A stretch of 64,000 nucleotides of DNA from Rouxiella chamberiensis (GTDB lineage Bacteria; Pseudomonadota; Gammaproteobacteria; Enterobacterales; Enterobacteriaceae), in NCBI RefSeq assembly GCF_026967475.1, contig NZ_CP114058.1, positions 1,364,001 through 1,428,000 on the forward strand, in the 5' to 3' direction. Position 1 is the first letter of the stretch, and every line of letters begins with the position of its first letter. A program made the translations under genes and the position numbers. The notes beneath the pieces were generated by a model. It saw nothing but the letters and a program-made list of their open reading frames with translations, made no database searches and was not told where the DNA came from. Below are positions 9,402-18,268 of this stretch, piece by piece.

Positions 9402-9645
9402 GATGACTCCCATTGTGTTGATTTATAAGATTTTATTTTAAAATTATTACGTCTCGCCCTTGACTTGTCGAACGGGCTTTGTCACTAATGAAAGCCAGCG
9501 CATTGCCCGTTTCGCCTTGTTCACCTACAAAAAAATGTAATGTGAATCACTGCTCGTTGCTGGTGCAGTCTTGTATAGACATGCACTTTCAAAGAGCGAA
9601 AATAGCTAATTTCACGTCGTGCCTAACCAAGGGTAGATCTTTTCT
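9402..9645. promoter_or_regulatory. Divergent control region of the peptide operon and dipeptidase gene
   Basis: This intergenic stretch separates the leftward peptide-transport operon from the rightward dipeptidase gene. It holds one HutC-type operator (listed separately) and an imperfect TGTGAATCAC palindrome near 9541-9550. No confident -35/-10 pair could be assigned. Confidence 0.5.
9570..9583 (+). promoter_or_regulatory. HutC-type operator upstream of the dipeptidase
   Basis: CTTGTATAGACATG matches 12 of 13 positions of the CTTGTATAGACAA sequence found before hutI, the hut transporter and hutH. It lies 62 bases before the dipeptidase start and about 170 bases before the divergent peptide operon, so HutC may link peptide uptake to histidine use. 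Confidence 0.75.
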
Positions 9646-10769
9646 ATGAACAGCAAAGTCAGTGAATACGAAAACCTGGTGCCGGTTTTTGATGGCCATA
9701 ATGATGTTTTAATGCAACTTTGGTTAAATCATCACCAGAATCCCGAGCAAGCCTTCCTCGAAGGTCCCGCCTGCGGGCAGATGGACATGCCGCGCTGTCG
9801 TGAAGCAGGATTCGCCGGTGGCCTGTTTGCGGCCTACGTTCCGTCACCGTCCTTGTCTGACTCACCGGAAGAAGCAAGTATCGTGCCGCAATCTGGGGTG
9901 GATACCCGTTTCCTCGTTGAAGGTATTAAAAAACATCCAGATTTTTATCCTACGCCGGACATTAATTCTGCGCGCGACGTCACAATTGGCATGATGGCCT
10001 TTTTGCTGCGTATCGAAAAAGCGTCGGCGGGTGCGGTGAAAATCTGTCGCACTGCGCAAGAAATCCGTGAATGCATCAAGAACGAGTCATTAGCTGTAGT
10101 TATGCATATTGAAGGGGCCGAGGCTATCGACCCTGACCTATATCTGCTCGATGTGCTCTATCAGATGGGGCTTCGCTCTCTAGGTCCCGTCTGGAGTCGG
10201 CCGAATATTTTTGGTCACGGCGTACCGTTTAAATATCCCTCCACGCCCGATCTTGGCCCGGGTCTTACCGGCCTCGGTATCAAGCTGGTCAAGGCGTGTA
10301 ACCAGAAACGCATCATGGTCGATTTATCGCATCTTGATGAAAAAGGCTTCTGGCAGGTGGCGAAACACAGCGATGCGCCGCTGGTGGCGAGTCACTCCAA
10401 TGCCCACGCACTGAGTGCCCAGTCGCGTAACCTTACGGACAAACAGCTGGCGGCCATCAAAGAGAGCAACGGCTTTGTCGGCGTGAATTTCGGCATGTCT
10501 TTCCTGCGCGAAGATGGACAGAAGTCACCGGACGGCACTGTGATGGAAATGGTGCGTCACGTCGATTATCTGGTCGAAAAGCTCGGTGAAGACCACGTCG
10601 GTTTTGGCTCGGATTTCGACGGCGTCACTTTGACGCCCGATATGGTCGACGTGCGCGGCTTGCGTAAACTCGAAGCCGCGCTTCGTTCCGCAGGTTATAA
10701 CCAGCACGTTCTGGAAAAGATTTGCCACAAGAACTGGATAGCTGTGCTTGAACGTACATGGGGGAGTGA
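9646..10769 (+). CDS. M19-family membrane dipeptidase-like zinc dipeptidase, apparent frameshift at last codon
   Basis: A dipeptidase of the renal-dipeptidase (M19) family, which hydrolyses dipeptides, often including those with a C-terminal D-residue. Zinc-site features are visible: HxD in FDGHNDVL, the bridging Glu in MHIEGAEA, His in DLSHLDEKGFW and in VASHSNAHAL, and Asp in GFGSDFDGV. The family ending is NWIAVLERTWGE. As sequenced, a run of five G at 10760-10764 lacks one G, so the frame misses the TGA at 10767-10769 and reads about 130 codons into the repeat element. With the G restored the protein is 374 residues and is followed at once by a terminator. There is no signal peptide, as in other bacterial members. 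It is divergent from the peptide operon and has a HutC-type operator upstream. Confidence 0.85.
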
Positions 10770-10794
10770 CCGCCCAAAAGCGGTTGGTTTTTTT
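10768..10794 (+). terminator. Rho-independent terminator after the dipeptidase gene
   Basis: ACCGC (10769-10773) pairs with GCGGT (10780-10784) around the loop CCAAAA, followed by TGGTTTTTTT. It begins exactly at the repaired stop codon of the dipeptidase, which supports that stop as the real gene end. Confidence 0.72.
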
Positions 10795-11838
10795 AGATTT
10801 GAGAAATCTAAAGGCAAAGTTTGGTTTTTAGATTGGGAATCTAGGGCAAGGATTGGGTTTTTAATTTCAAATTATTTTTTAATTTCAAATCTAAGATTAA
10901 GGTCGAGTTCAAGTTCAAGTTCAAAGGCATGCGCTGCGCTTACTGGGCGGCGGCCCGGAGGCGCGGCTTTAATGCCAATGTTCAGGGCAACGGGCTCCGA
11001 GGAATTTTTCCGGTTTCAATACTTCAATGGGCATTTGACCCACAGCGCCGGAACCGGGCAAGAGGTGGAAGGCGCCACCTCTTGCATCTCTGCGCCTTTT
11101 GTCCTCGCCAAGCCGTGCCATTCTCAAGTTTGTAGATCTTTCCAGACGCGCCCGCGCGTGGCGTAGGTCGCGCCGCTCCGCGGTCCCTTCACTTCGTTCG
11201 CAAGCCAAAAACGTCTTGCTCAACTTCACTCAGCGCCGCCCCGAATCCGCCAGTATCAGCTTCTACCCAAAATCGTGTTCATCCTTCCGCGTCGCCTGCC
11301 CACAAACGGCTTATTTCTGCAAGCGAAAAGATGAAAGACCTTACTTACCCCCATTTCCAGAATGATTAAAACTCAAAAGGGTTAGGCCGTCTCCGTTCAA
11401 AGAAAATAGGTTTCGCCTTTGGAGGGAAGGGGTCTTGACCGCGGGCGGGTTGCCGGTTTTGGGGTAGAGGCTGTGATTGGCGGTATCAGGGCGGCGCGGA
11501 ACGGCGTGAGCGAGACGTGTTTGGCTCGCGAGCGGAGTGACGGGAGCGCGGAGCGCCGCGACCTACGCCACACGGCGGAGTAACTGAAACGATGTCGTTA
11601 TTTTGCACTTATCGCGTCGCGAGGGCAAAGGGCCCGGGATTCCAAAGGGTGTGGGCCCAGGCACACCCTTTGGGCGGTCTGGGCCGCCGCCCAGTAAGCG
11701 CAGCGCATGCCTTTGAATTTGAACTCGACCTTAATCTTAGATTTGAAATCAAAAAAATTTTGCAAAAAAACAGAAGGTTGCCTTTAGATTTTCAATCTAA
11801 AAATCCAGTTTGCCTTTAGATTTCCCAAATCTAAAACC
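10788..11838. repeat. About 1.05-kb imperfect inverted-repeat element, copy 1
   Basis: This gene-free stretch is a large imperfect palindrome. Outer ends carry small TTTAGATTT..AAATCTAAA palindromes. Inside them, a 29-base sequence starting GCATGCGCTGCGCTTACT (10927-10955) recurs in inverse at 11682-11710. The two arms also share a diverged block that contains GGCGTAGGTCGCG and a motif around CGCAAGCC/CGCGAGCC (11159-11250 against 11495-11580). The whole unit recurs in inverted orientation at 44119-45080. Open frames inside (for example 10969-11229 minus and 11592-11819 plus) are low-complexity, mirror each other between arms and are probably not genes. No transposase is present. What mobilises it, if anything, is unknown. 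Confidence 0.8.
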
Positions 11839-11855
11839 GCCATGCTCGGTCAAGC

Positions 11856-12655
11856 TTAAATCTCCCGTCCCCATTGCAGCATGGCCGCCAGCAGAGGCTT
11901 GATAACGCCCTGTAACTGCTCGGCTTTGTCATTGATGTACGGATAAGGCTCTATCTCGTCCATATAGTTGCACTGGGCTAATTCGAGCTGGACGGCGTGC
12001 TGGTTTTTTCGGGCTGTCCATAGGCGCGGGTGATATATCCGCCTTTGAAACGGCCGTTCAGCACATGAGTGAAGGTGCTTTGTGCCTTGCAGACGCCAGT
12101 GACAACCTCGCCAAGCCCGGCGGCGCAGCTCAGGCCATCGTTGGTGCCGAGATTAAGGTCCGGTAGACGACCTTCGAACAGGCGCGGAATAACCGAGGAG
12201 ATAGAGTGCGCGTCAAAGAGCAGGGCATAGCCGAACTCGGCCTTGATGCGCGCCAGTTCCTGCTCGATCTTTTGATGATAAGGCTGCCAGATCTCATCAA
12301 GATAGGTTTTGCGCTGCGCGTCGTCCGGCTGTTGACCCGCTTTGAAGGTTGGGCGGCCATCGAAAAGCGTGTCGGGATACAGGCCCGTCGTCGCGGTGGT
12401 GTATAACGGTTTGTCATCGGCGGGGCGATTCAGGTCGATAACAAAGCGCGAATAGTTGCCGATGAGGATGCTGGCACCAAGCTCGCGGGCAAAATCGTAC
12501 AGCTGGGGCAGATGCCAATCGGTATCGGAAAGGGGCAGCGCGGCATCGGTCAGGCCGCTCGCGACTTCAGGCGTCAGGCGCGTGCCCGCGTGCGGAATAC
12601 TGATCAGTAACGGCGCATGGCCTGCAATAAACTGGTAGGGTTCAGCGATGCTCAT
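11856..12655 (-). CDS. hutG: N-formylglutamate deformylase (HutG, formylglutamate amidohydrolase type), apparent frameshift
   Basis: Last step of the five-step histidine pathway: N-formylglutamate is hydrolysed to glutamate and formate. The sequence has the FGase-family features [52 protein letters not shown] and [12 protein letters not shown]. It is not the arginase-like formimidoylglutamase HutG of Klebsiella or Salmonella. A run of six A (minus strand) at 12004-12009 is one base short, which makes the frame stop early at 11978. With seven A the protein continues as [23 protein letters not shown] and ends at 11856, giving 266 residues. It overlaps the hutI stop by four bases, so hutI and hutG form one operon. 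Confidence 0.87.
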
Positions 12656-13902
12656 AAACGACTCTCTCCTCGATAGACGACGGTGCAGGGCAGTTGACCG
12701 CCCAGCCAGTAAACCAGTTCGGCCGGGCGTTTGACCGGCCAGTGGACAAAATCGGCGACTTTCCCCGCCGCAAGCGTGCCGTGCGAATCGCCGAGCCCCA
12801 GCGCCTGCGCCCCGTGGCAGGTCACACCCGCCAGCGCTTCTTCCGGCGTCATGCGAAACAGCGTACAGGCCATGTTCAGCATCAGTCTTAGTGACAGGGC
12901 GGGTGACGTGCCGGGATTGGCATCGCTCGCCAGCGCCATCGGCACGCCATAACGGCGAAAAAGCGCAACCGGGGGAACCTGCGTTTCACGTAGCAGATAG
13001 AAAGCGCCCGGCAGCAGCACGGCAACGGTGCCATTTTCAGCCATCGCCTTGACATCGGATTCGGTGGCGTATTCGAGATGATCGGCAGACAGCGCGTGAT
13101 GTCGCGCCGCAAGCTGACTGCCATGCAGCGACGAAAGCTGCTCGGCATGCAGTTTGACCGGCAGGCCGAGCGAATGTGCCTTGTCGAAAACGCGCTCGAC
13201 CTGGTCCGGCGAAAAGGCCAGATGTTCGCAGAATGCATCGACCGCATCGGCCAGACCTTCCGAGGCCACAAGCGGCAGCAGTGTGTCACAAATCAGCGTA
13301 ACGTAATCATCGGCTTTGCCTTTGAACTCTGGCGGCACGGCATGCGCGGCCAGACAGGTCGAAAGCACGTCAACGGACTGCGTTGCGCCCAACTCGCGGA
13401 TAACACGCAGCATTTTCAGCTCGCTGTCGACACTCAACCCGTAACCGGATTTGATTTCAATGCAGGTCACGCCTTCGGCGAGCAGGGTGCGCAGGCGGAA
13501 TTCGGCCTGCGCGAAAAGTTGCTGCTGCGTCGCCTCGCGAGTCGCGTTGACAGTGGAAAGAATGCCGCCGCCCTGAGCGGCAATGTCGGCATAACTCACG
13601 CCATTGAGCCGCTGTTCAAATTCGGCGCTTCTGTCGCCCCCAAACACCAGATGCGTGTGGCAGTCGACAAGACCCGGCGTCACAATGCCGCCACCAAAAT
13701 CCGTTTTGTGTTCCGTAATGAAGTCAGGGCATTGATGCTTCGGGCCTACCCACAGAATCCGGCCCTCCTTGACCGCCAGCGCGCCATCTTCGACGATGTT
13801 GTAGCGGCCGTCGTGCATGGTCACGATATCTGCGCCGAACCACAGGCTGTCGCAGTAAAGTTCGCCTTCATGCGCCGCAGGGGTGTAAAGAGGTGTCGCC
13901 AT
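12652..13902 (-). CDS. hutI: Imidazolonepropionase
   Basis: Third step of histidine breakdown: opens the imidazolone ring to give N-formimidoylglutamate. The protein has 416 residues and belongs to the amidohydrolase superfamily, with the metal motif [13 protein letters not shown], the KSGYGLS segment, the histidine in VKLHAEQLS and the late Asp in [13 protein letters not shown]. The start at 13902 (MATPLYTPA) is preceded by GGAG six to nine bases away; the reading to 13938 would run through the HutC operator. It is the first gene of the hutI-hutG operon, with an operator 24 bases upstream. Confidence 0.93.
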   Translation of the reverse strand: MATPLYTPAAHEGELYCDSLWFGADIVTMHDGRYNIVEDGALAVKEGRILWVGPKHQCPDFITEHKTDFGGGIVTPGLVDCHTHLVFGGDRSAEFEQRLNGVSYADIAAQGGGILSTVNATREATQQQLFAQAEFRLRTLLAEGVTCIEIKSGYGLSVDSELKMLRVIRELGATQSVDVLSTCLAAHAVPPEFKGKADDYVTLICDTLLPLVASEGLADAVDAFCEHLAFSPDQVERVFDKAHSLGLPVKLHAEQLSSLHGSQLAARHHALSADHLEYATESDVKAMAENGTVAVLLPGAFYLLRETQVPPVALFRRYGVPMALASDANPGTSPALSLRLMLNMACTLFRMTPEEALAGVTCHGAQALGLGDSHGTLAAGKVADFVHWPVKRPAELVYWLGGQLPCTVVYRGESRL

Positions 13903-13925
13903 AGAAATCTCCAGAATCATTCTAT

Positions 13926-13938
13926 CTTGTATAGACAA
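13926..13938 (-). promoter_or_regulatory. HutC-type operator upstream of hutIG
   Basis: CTTGTATAGACAA lies 24 bases before the hutI start. It is identical over 13 positions to the site before the hut transporter. The inner part (TTGTATAGACAA) is an imperfect palindrome, as expected for a GntR-family dimer. Confidence 0.82.
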
Positions 13939-14053
13939 CCGCCATGAAACTACCCGATTCTATTTCAGGCGGCAAGCCTGTGGGCAATAGCTTTTTCTTA
14001 TCGCTCGAGCTGCCAACTGTCTGATGCCAAAGCGTTCACGGCGAATCTTTAAC

Positions 14054-14877
14054 CTAGCCATGACTGGTGAAGCGACCAAAGAGCTGGTAGCGCGACCCTG
14101 GATACAACAGCCGCGCCGAGGTCACCACCTGATTGCCGCTCCACGTTCGACGGTGAATAAGCAGGCAGGGTTCGTGTTCGCCAAGCTGCAAATGTTTGCG
14201 TTGCTCTTCACTGGCGCTGACCGCTTCCACGCGATGTTCACCGGAGGTGAGCGGGGCGACCTGCATCAGATAATCGTAAGGCATGCGGTTATTGAAAACG
14301 TGCTGAATATAGTCGGGCGCGGTTTTCGGGTTTACACAACGTTCTTCAATCTGTACCGGCAATTCGTTTTCGTAATGAACGATTTGCGAGAAGAACAGCG
14401 GTTCACCACGGGCAATCCCCAGTTGCAGTGCCTGGCTTCGGCAGTGGCGGGACGTGCCTCGCATACCAGAACACGGCTGCTGTGACGATGGCCACGGTCG
14501 GCAATTTCATCAGCAATATTATGCACTTCCAGCATGGGCGTGTAGGCCTTGGCTTCGGCTACAAAGGTGCCGACGCCCTGCATGCGGATCAAAAATCCTT
14601 CGCTGGTAAGCTCGCGCAGGGCGCGATTAATGGTCATCCGACTGACGCCCAATTCGTTGACCAGCTCGCTTTCCGACGGCACGCGCTGATGAGGTTGCCA
14701 GACGCCCGCACGAATCTGGCTGATGATGGCCTGCTTGACCCGCTGATATATCGGCGCAGGGGTATCGCTAATCGCTGCCGAAAGCTGTGACAGCGTTTGC
14801 TGTGACACGGTTTGCAGCGCCACATTCTGTTGTAATCGCCCCTGTGAATCAGACATGCCCGACACCTCGCTTTTCAT
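14054..14877 (-). CDS. hutC: Histidine-utilisation repressor HutC (GntR family), apparent frameshift
   Basis: A GntR/HutC-family repressor that releases DNA when urocanate is present. The N-terminal winged helix is clear: PIYQRVKQAIISQIRAG, RVPSESELVNELGVSRMTINRALRELTSEGFLIRMQGVGTFVA. The effector-binding UTRA domain follows (LFFSQIVHYENELPVQIEERCVNP, LIHRRTWSGNQVVTSARLLYPGSRYQL). The frame breaks at about 14434-14436, where GCCAGG appears to have lost one C; with it the text reads TAEAQALQLGIARGEPL. The repaired length is 274 residues from 14877, or 267 from 14856; the start is uncertain, since both ATGs have a plausible ribosome site. The gene is divergent from hutF with an operator between them, suggesting autoregulation. 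Confidence 0.87.
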
Positions 14878-14956
14878 AAATCTTCCAGAACATTTTATTT
14901 GAGCTTTATTAAAAAATAACACAGACAGAGTTTACAGCGCCTGTTGCTGTATGTAT

Positions 14957-14969
14957 ATGTATAGACAAG
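14957..14969 (+). promoter_or_regulatory. HutC-type operator between hutC and hutF
   Basis: ATGTATAGACAAG carries the TGTATAGACAA core (14958-14968). It lies 71 bases before hutF and 80 bases from the hutC start, so it can serve both divergent genes. Confidence 0.78.
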
Positions 14970-15039
14970 CTGGTCGGAAATGTCGCACCGATAAAATCAA
15001 AAATTTCCATTCGAGTATTTTTACTACAGGAACATCGCC

Positions 15040-16407
15040 ATGCCCGCTTATTTTGCTGCCCGCGCGTTACTGCCTGATGGATGGGCGCACAACGTCCGAA
15101 TTGTTGTCGACTCACAGGGTTTTATCACTGATACGGTAGCCAACGCTACTGTTGATGATGCCTATGTCTTACAGGGACCCGTGGTGCCGGGCATGCCCAA
15201 TCTGCATTCTCATGCCTTTCAGCGCGTGATGGCGGGGCTTGCGGAAGTAGCGGGCCATCCTCAGGACAGTTTCTGGACCTGGCGCGAACTGATGTACCGA
15301 ATGGTAGGGCGACTGACCCCGCAGCAGATAGGCGTCATTGCCCGCCAGCTGTATATCGAGATGCTTAAAGGCGGTTATACCCACGTCGCCGAATTCCACT
15401 ATCTTCACCATGATCCCGACGGCAAACCTTACGCCGATGCGGGCGAAATGACCGCACAGCTCAGTCAGGCTGCTCACGGCGCGGGGATTGGCCTAACCCT
15501 GCTGCCGGTGCTTTACACCTACGCCGGTTTTGGCGCGCAACCGCCGCAGCCTGGGCAGCGTCGCTTTATTCAGGACGTGGACAGTTATCTGCGGCAACAG
15601 CAAGTCATTGCGTCGCAGATAGCCGGGATTCCCACGCAAAATCAGGGCGTGTGCTTCCACTCTCTGCGCGCCGTATCGGCCGAGCAGATGCATCAGGTAC
15701 TGGCTGTCAGCGACAGGACGTTGCCGGTCCATCTGCATATTTCCGAGCAAGTTAAAGAGGTCGAGGACTGTCTGGCGTGGAGCGGCAAACGGCCTATTTC
15801 CTGGCTCTTCGATAACGTCGAGGTCAACGCACGCTGGTGCCTGATTCACGCCACGCATCCCGATGCCCGCGAGCTGGAATTACTGGCCGAAAGCGGTGCC
15901 GTTGCCGGGCTGTGTCCGACGACCGAAGCCAATCTTGGCGACGGAATTTTCCCGGGCGTGGCGTATCTTGCGCAGGGAGGCCGCTGGGGCATCGGTTCTG
16001 ACAGTCACGTTTCACTAAACGTGGTCGAGGAGTTGCGCTGGCTTGAGTATGGGCAACGGCTGCGCGATACGCGCCGTAACCGGTTGACCGCACCCCGGCA
16101 GCCTTCGGTCGGCGATGTGCTTTATACGCAGGCGCTGGCGGGCGGTGCACAGGCCTGCGGCGTGACGATTGGCAGGCTGGCGGCAGGCTTTCGCGCCGAC
16201 TGGCTGGTACTCGACGCGGATTGTCCCTATCTTGCTGCCGCCAGCGATGACCAACTGCTCAACCGCTGGCTGTTTGCCGGTAGCGCCGCGCAAATTCAGG
16301 ATGTGTGGGTTGCCGGAGAGGCTAAAATTATTGCAGGACGTCATCCGCATCAAGCGGAAGCGGCCGCAGACTTTCTTGCCCTGTTAACCCATCTTGGTCA
16401 GGAGTAG
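15040..16407 (+). CDS. hutF: Formimidoylglutamate deiminase
   Basis: Fourth step of the five-step pathway: N-formimidoylglutamate is deiminated to N-formylglutamate and ammonia. The protein has 455 residues and is an amidohydrolase with the metal motif PNLHSHAFQR, the long conserved DSFWTWRELMYRM, VHLHISEQVKEVEDC, a later His in LIHATHPDA, and Asp in IGSDSHVSLNVVEELR. The start is the ATG at 15040 with AGGAA upstream. hutD follows after seven bases. Its presence together with an FGase-type hutG defines the Pseudomonas-style route rather than the one-step formimidoylglutamase route. Confidence 0.93.
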   Translation: MPAYFAARALLPDGWAHNVRIVVDSQGFITDTVANATVDDAYVLQGPVVPGMPNLHSHAFQRVMAGLAEVAGHPQDSFWTWRELMYRMVGRLTPQQIGVIARQLYIEMLKGGYTHVAEFHYLHHDPDGKPYADAGEMTAQLSQAAHGAGIGLTLLPVLYTYAGFGAQPPQPGQRRFIQDVDSYLRQQQVIASQIAGIPTQNQGVCFHSLRAVSAEQMHQVLAVSDRTLPVHLHISEQVKEVEDCLAWSGKRPISWLFDNVEVNARWCLIHATHPDARELELLAESGAVAGLCPTTEANLGDGIFPGVAYLAQGGRWGIGSDSHVSLNVVEELRWLEYGQRLRDTRRNRLTAPRQPSVGDVLYTQALAGGAQACGVTIGRLAAGFRADWLVLDADCPYLAAASDDQLLNRWLFAGSAAQIQDVWVAGEAKIIAGRHPHQAEAAADFLALLTHLGQE

Positions 16408-16414
16408 AGTCGCT

Positions 16415-17011
16415 ATGCAAACTGCCTTGATACCGGATTCCCTGAACTTCTTCGCGGTGGAAAGCTTGCCTGTAACACCGTGGCGCAACGGCGGGGGCGA
16501 AACGCGGGAAATCATTTCGATGCCGCCGCACGCCAGTGACTTCAACTGGCGCGCAAGCATAGCCACCATTGCGCAGGACGGCCCGTTTTCCGCCTTTTCG
16601 GGTGTCGATCGCTCCATCACATTATTGACCGGCGAGGGCGTGCATCTGTTTGCCGACGGCGAAATCGACCATGCCCTCACCACCCCCGCCGAACCTTTTG
16701 CCTTCTCGGGCGATACCGCCTTGCATGCCAACCTGACCGGTGGCGTCACCACTGATTTCAACATCATGACCCGTCGCGGTATTTGCCGCTCTGTCGTCAG
16801 CGCCAAACGGCAGAGTTTCTATGCGCCATTGTTGATGGGCGGGGTATTGCTGGTGCGCGAGGGTGAATGGTTGTTGCAGGGCGAAAACGTGCTGCGTGCC
16901 AATCAGGGCGTGGTATGGGCCAATACGCAGGACGTTACGCTGGAACTGCTTCTGAAAGCCCAAAGCCCCGACAGCCTGATACTGTGGGCGGCCATTCTGC
17001 CGCTGTTCTAA
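16415..17011 (+). CDS. hutD: HutD-family protein
   Basis: A 198-residue cupin-like protein of the HutD/Ves family. Typical parts are VTPWRNGGGETREI at the N-terminus, DFNWRASIATIAQDGPFSAFSGVDRSITLLTGEG, FSGDTALHANLTGG and TTDFNIMTRRG. HutD is proposed to sense or limit hut intermediates; its activity is not firmly established. The ATG at 16415 has AGGAG about ten bases upstream; a TTG at 16394 is less likely because it overlaps hutF. It is co-directional with and closely follows hutF. Confidence 0.88.
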   Translation: MQTALIPDSLNFFAVESLPVTPWRNGGGETREIISMPPHASDFNWRASIATIAQDGPFSAFSGVDRSITLLTGEGVHLFADGEIDHALTTPAEPFAFSGDTALHANLTGGVTTDFNIMTRRGICRSVVSAKRQSFYAPLLMGGVLLVREGEWLLQGENVLRANQGVVWANTQDVTLELLLKAQSPDSLILWAAILPLF

Positions 17012-17144
17012 TTTGACGCGCTTTTATGCGCCAAAATAGCGCACGTCGTGCACTTATTTAACTCGGCAAGGGTCACTGGCAGAGAAAAAGACCCTTAAAG
17101 CGCGCGCGATAGGCGCAACAACGGACGATTTTTTCAAAGATAAC

Positions 17145-17160
17145 TGGCACAAACTTTGCG
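17145..17160 (+). promoter_or_regulatory. Sigma-54 (RpoN) promoter of the hut-linked transporter
   Basis: TGGCAC (17145-17150), five bases, then TTGC (17156-17159) matches the -24/-12 consensus with exact GG-N10-GC spacing. Transcription would begin near 17171, just before the HutC operator at 17176. Such promoters normally need an activator such as NtrC; no clear binding site for it was assigned. Confidence 0.78.
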
Positions 17161-17175
17161 TAATCCTTGAGTCAG

Positions 17176-17188
17176 CTTGTATAGACAA
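17176..17188 (+). promoter_or_regulatory. HutC-type operator upstream of the hut-linked transporter
   Basis: CTTGTATAGACAA is identical to the hutI operator. It sits just downstream of the sigma-54 promoter, at the predicted start of transcription, a position suited to repression. Confidence 0.82.
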
Positions 17189-17241
17189 CACGGCGATGTT
17201 ATCGGGCAATTATCAACAGGGTCTTTAAACCGAGGTGGCAA

Positions 17242-18240
17242 ATGAGCAAGATGTTTTCACAGGCCAAATTGAAGAAATCCTTTATCCGCTTGAGTCTTGC
17301 GGTGGCAGTGGGGGTGTGTGCGGCGGGCGCGTCGCAGGCTGCCGATACGCCGGTGACGATAGGCATTTCCGGCTGGACCGGTTTTGCTCCCCTGACCCTT
17401 GCCGACAAGGCCGGGATCTTCAAGAAAAACGGCCTTGATGTCACCTTAAAACGGGTGCCGCAGCAGTCGCGCCATCTGGCCATCGCCTCGGGTGACCTGC
17501 AATGCGCGGCCACCACGGTTGAAACCTATCTCAGCTGGAACGCTGCGGGTGTAGCCGTCAAACAGATCGTTCAACTCGACAAATCCTATGGCGCGGATGG
17601 CATTGCCGTCCGTCAGGGCATCAACAAGATTAGCGATTTGAAGGGCAAAACCATCGGCGTGGATGCGCCCGGAACGTCGTCTTATTTCCTGCTGGCGTGG
17701 ATGCTGGATAAAAATGGCATGAGCATGAAAGACGTCAAGGTCGCGACAATGGGGCCCGATGCGGCGGCGCACGCTTTTATCGCCGGGCAAAACGATGCGG
17801 CCGTCTCTTATGAACCCTATCTCTCTTCCATTCGTCAAAGTCCCGACAAGGGCAAGATTCTAGCCACCACGCTGGATTACCCGATGGTCATGGACACGCT
17901 GGGCTGCACGCCTGATTTCCTCGCCAAAAACCCGAAAGCCGCGCAGGCGCTGGTCAACAGCTACTTTGAAGCGCTGGCGATGATTAAGCGCGAACCCGAC
18001 AAAGCCAACGACATCATGGGCGCGGCGGTAAAAGAGACCGGCAAGCAGTTTGCGGAAGAGGCCAGTTACCTGCGCTGGCAGGACCTGGATCAAAACAGGA
18101 AATTCTTTGGCGGCGAAATCACAAGTTTCAGCAAAGAGGCTGCAACCTTGCTGACCCAAATGAAGATCCTGCGTAAAACTCCGGATTACGCTGCGGTGTT
18201 TGATCCCCAGTTTGTCGCCAATGCGACGGTCACCCCTTAA
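17242..18240 (+). CDS. NitT/TauT-family ABC transporter binding protein in the hut cluster
   Basis: A 332-residue secreted binding protein. The N-terminus has a basic start (KLKKSFIRLS), a hydrophobic stretch and a Sec cleavage region (AGASQAADTP). The mature part shows the nitrate/sulfonate/taurine-type pattern: VTIGISGWTGFAPLTLADKAGIFKKNGLDV, SDLKGKTIGVDAPGTSSYFLLAWML and AHAFIAGQNDAAVSYEPYL. It is the first gene of a binding protein-permease-ATPase operon controlled by a sigma-54 promoter and a HutC operator. That control suggests a histidine, urocanate or other imidazole ligand, but family members bind diverse compounds and the ligand is inferred only from context. Confidence 0.82.
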   Translation: MSKMFSQAKLKKSFIRLSLAVAVGVCAAGASQAADTPVTIGISGWTGFAPLTLADKAGIFKKNGLDVTLKRVPQQSRHLAIASGDLQCAATTVETYLSWNAAGVAVKQIVQLDKSYGADGIAVRQGINKISDLKGKTIGVDAPGTSSYFLLAWMLDKNGMSMKDVKVATMGPDAAAHAFIAGQNDAAVSYEPYLSSIRQSPDKGKILATTLDYPMVMDTLGCTPDFLAKNPKAAQALVNSYFEALAMIKREPDKANDIMGAAVKETGKQFAEEASYLRWQDLDQNRKFFGGEITSFSKEAATLLTQMKILRKTPDYAAVFDPQFVANATVTP

Positions 18241-18268
18241 ATCAACCAGACCGAGGATGAAAGCCGTG

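Noticed and set aside
8154-9428. A 424-residue frame on the plus strand
   Set aside because: It is antisense to the Dpp-like binding-protein gene, which has clear homology.
10770-11135. Long C-terminal extension of the M19 dipeptidase
   Set aside because: The extra 130 codons read through a terminator hairpin into the repeat element. A single missing G at 10760-10764 explains the lost stop.
10969-11229. Small protein genes inside the ~1 kb repeat elements (also 11592-11819, 44201-44500 and 44690-44998)
   Set aside because: The frames are low-complexity, Arg/Ala-rich, mirrored between the arms of the palindrome, and lack convincing ribosome sites. They are better explained as by-products of a GC-rich repeat.
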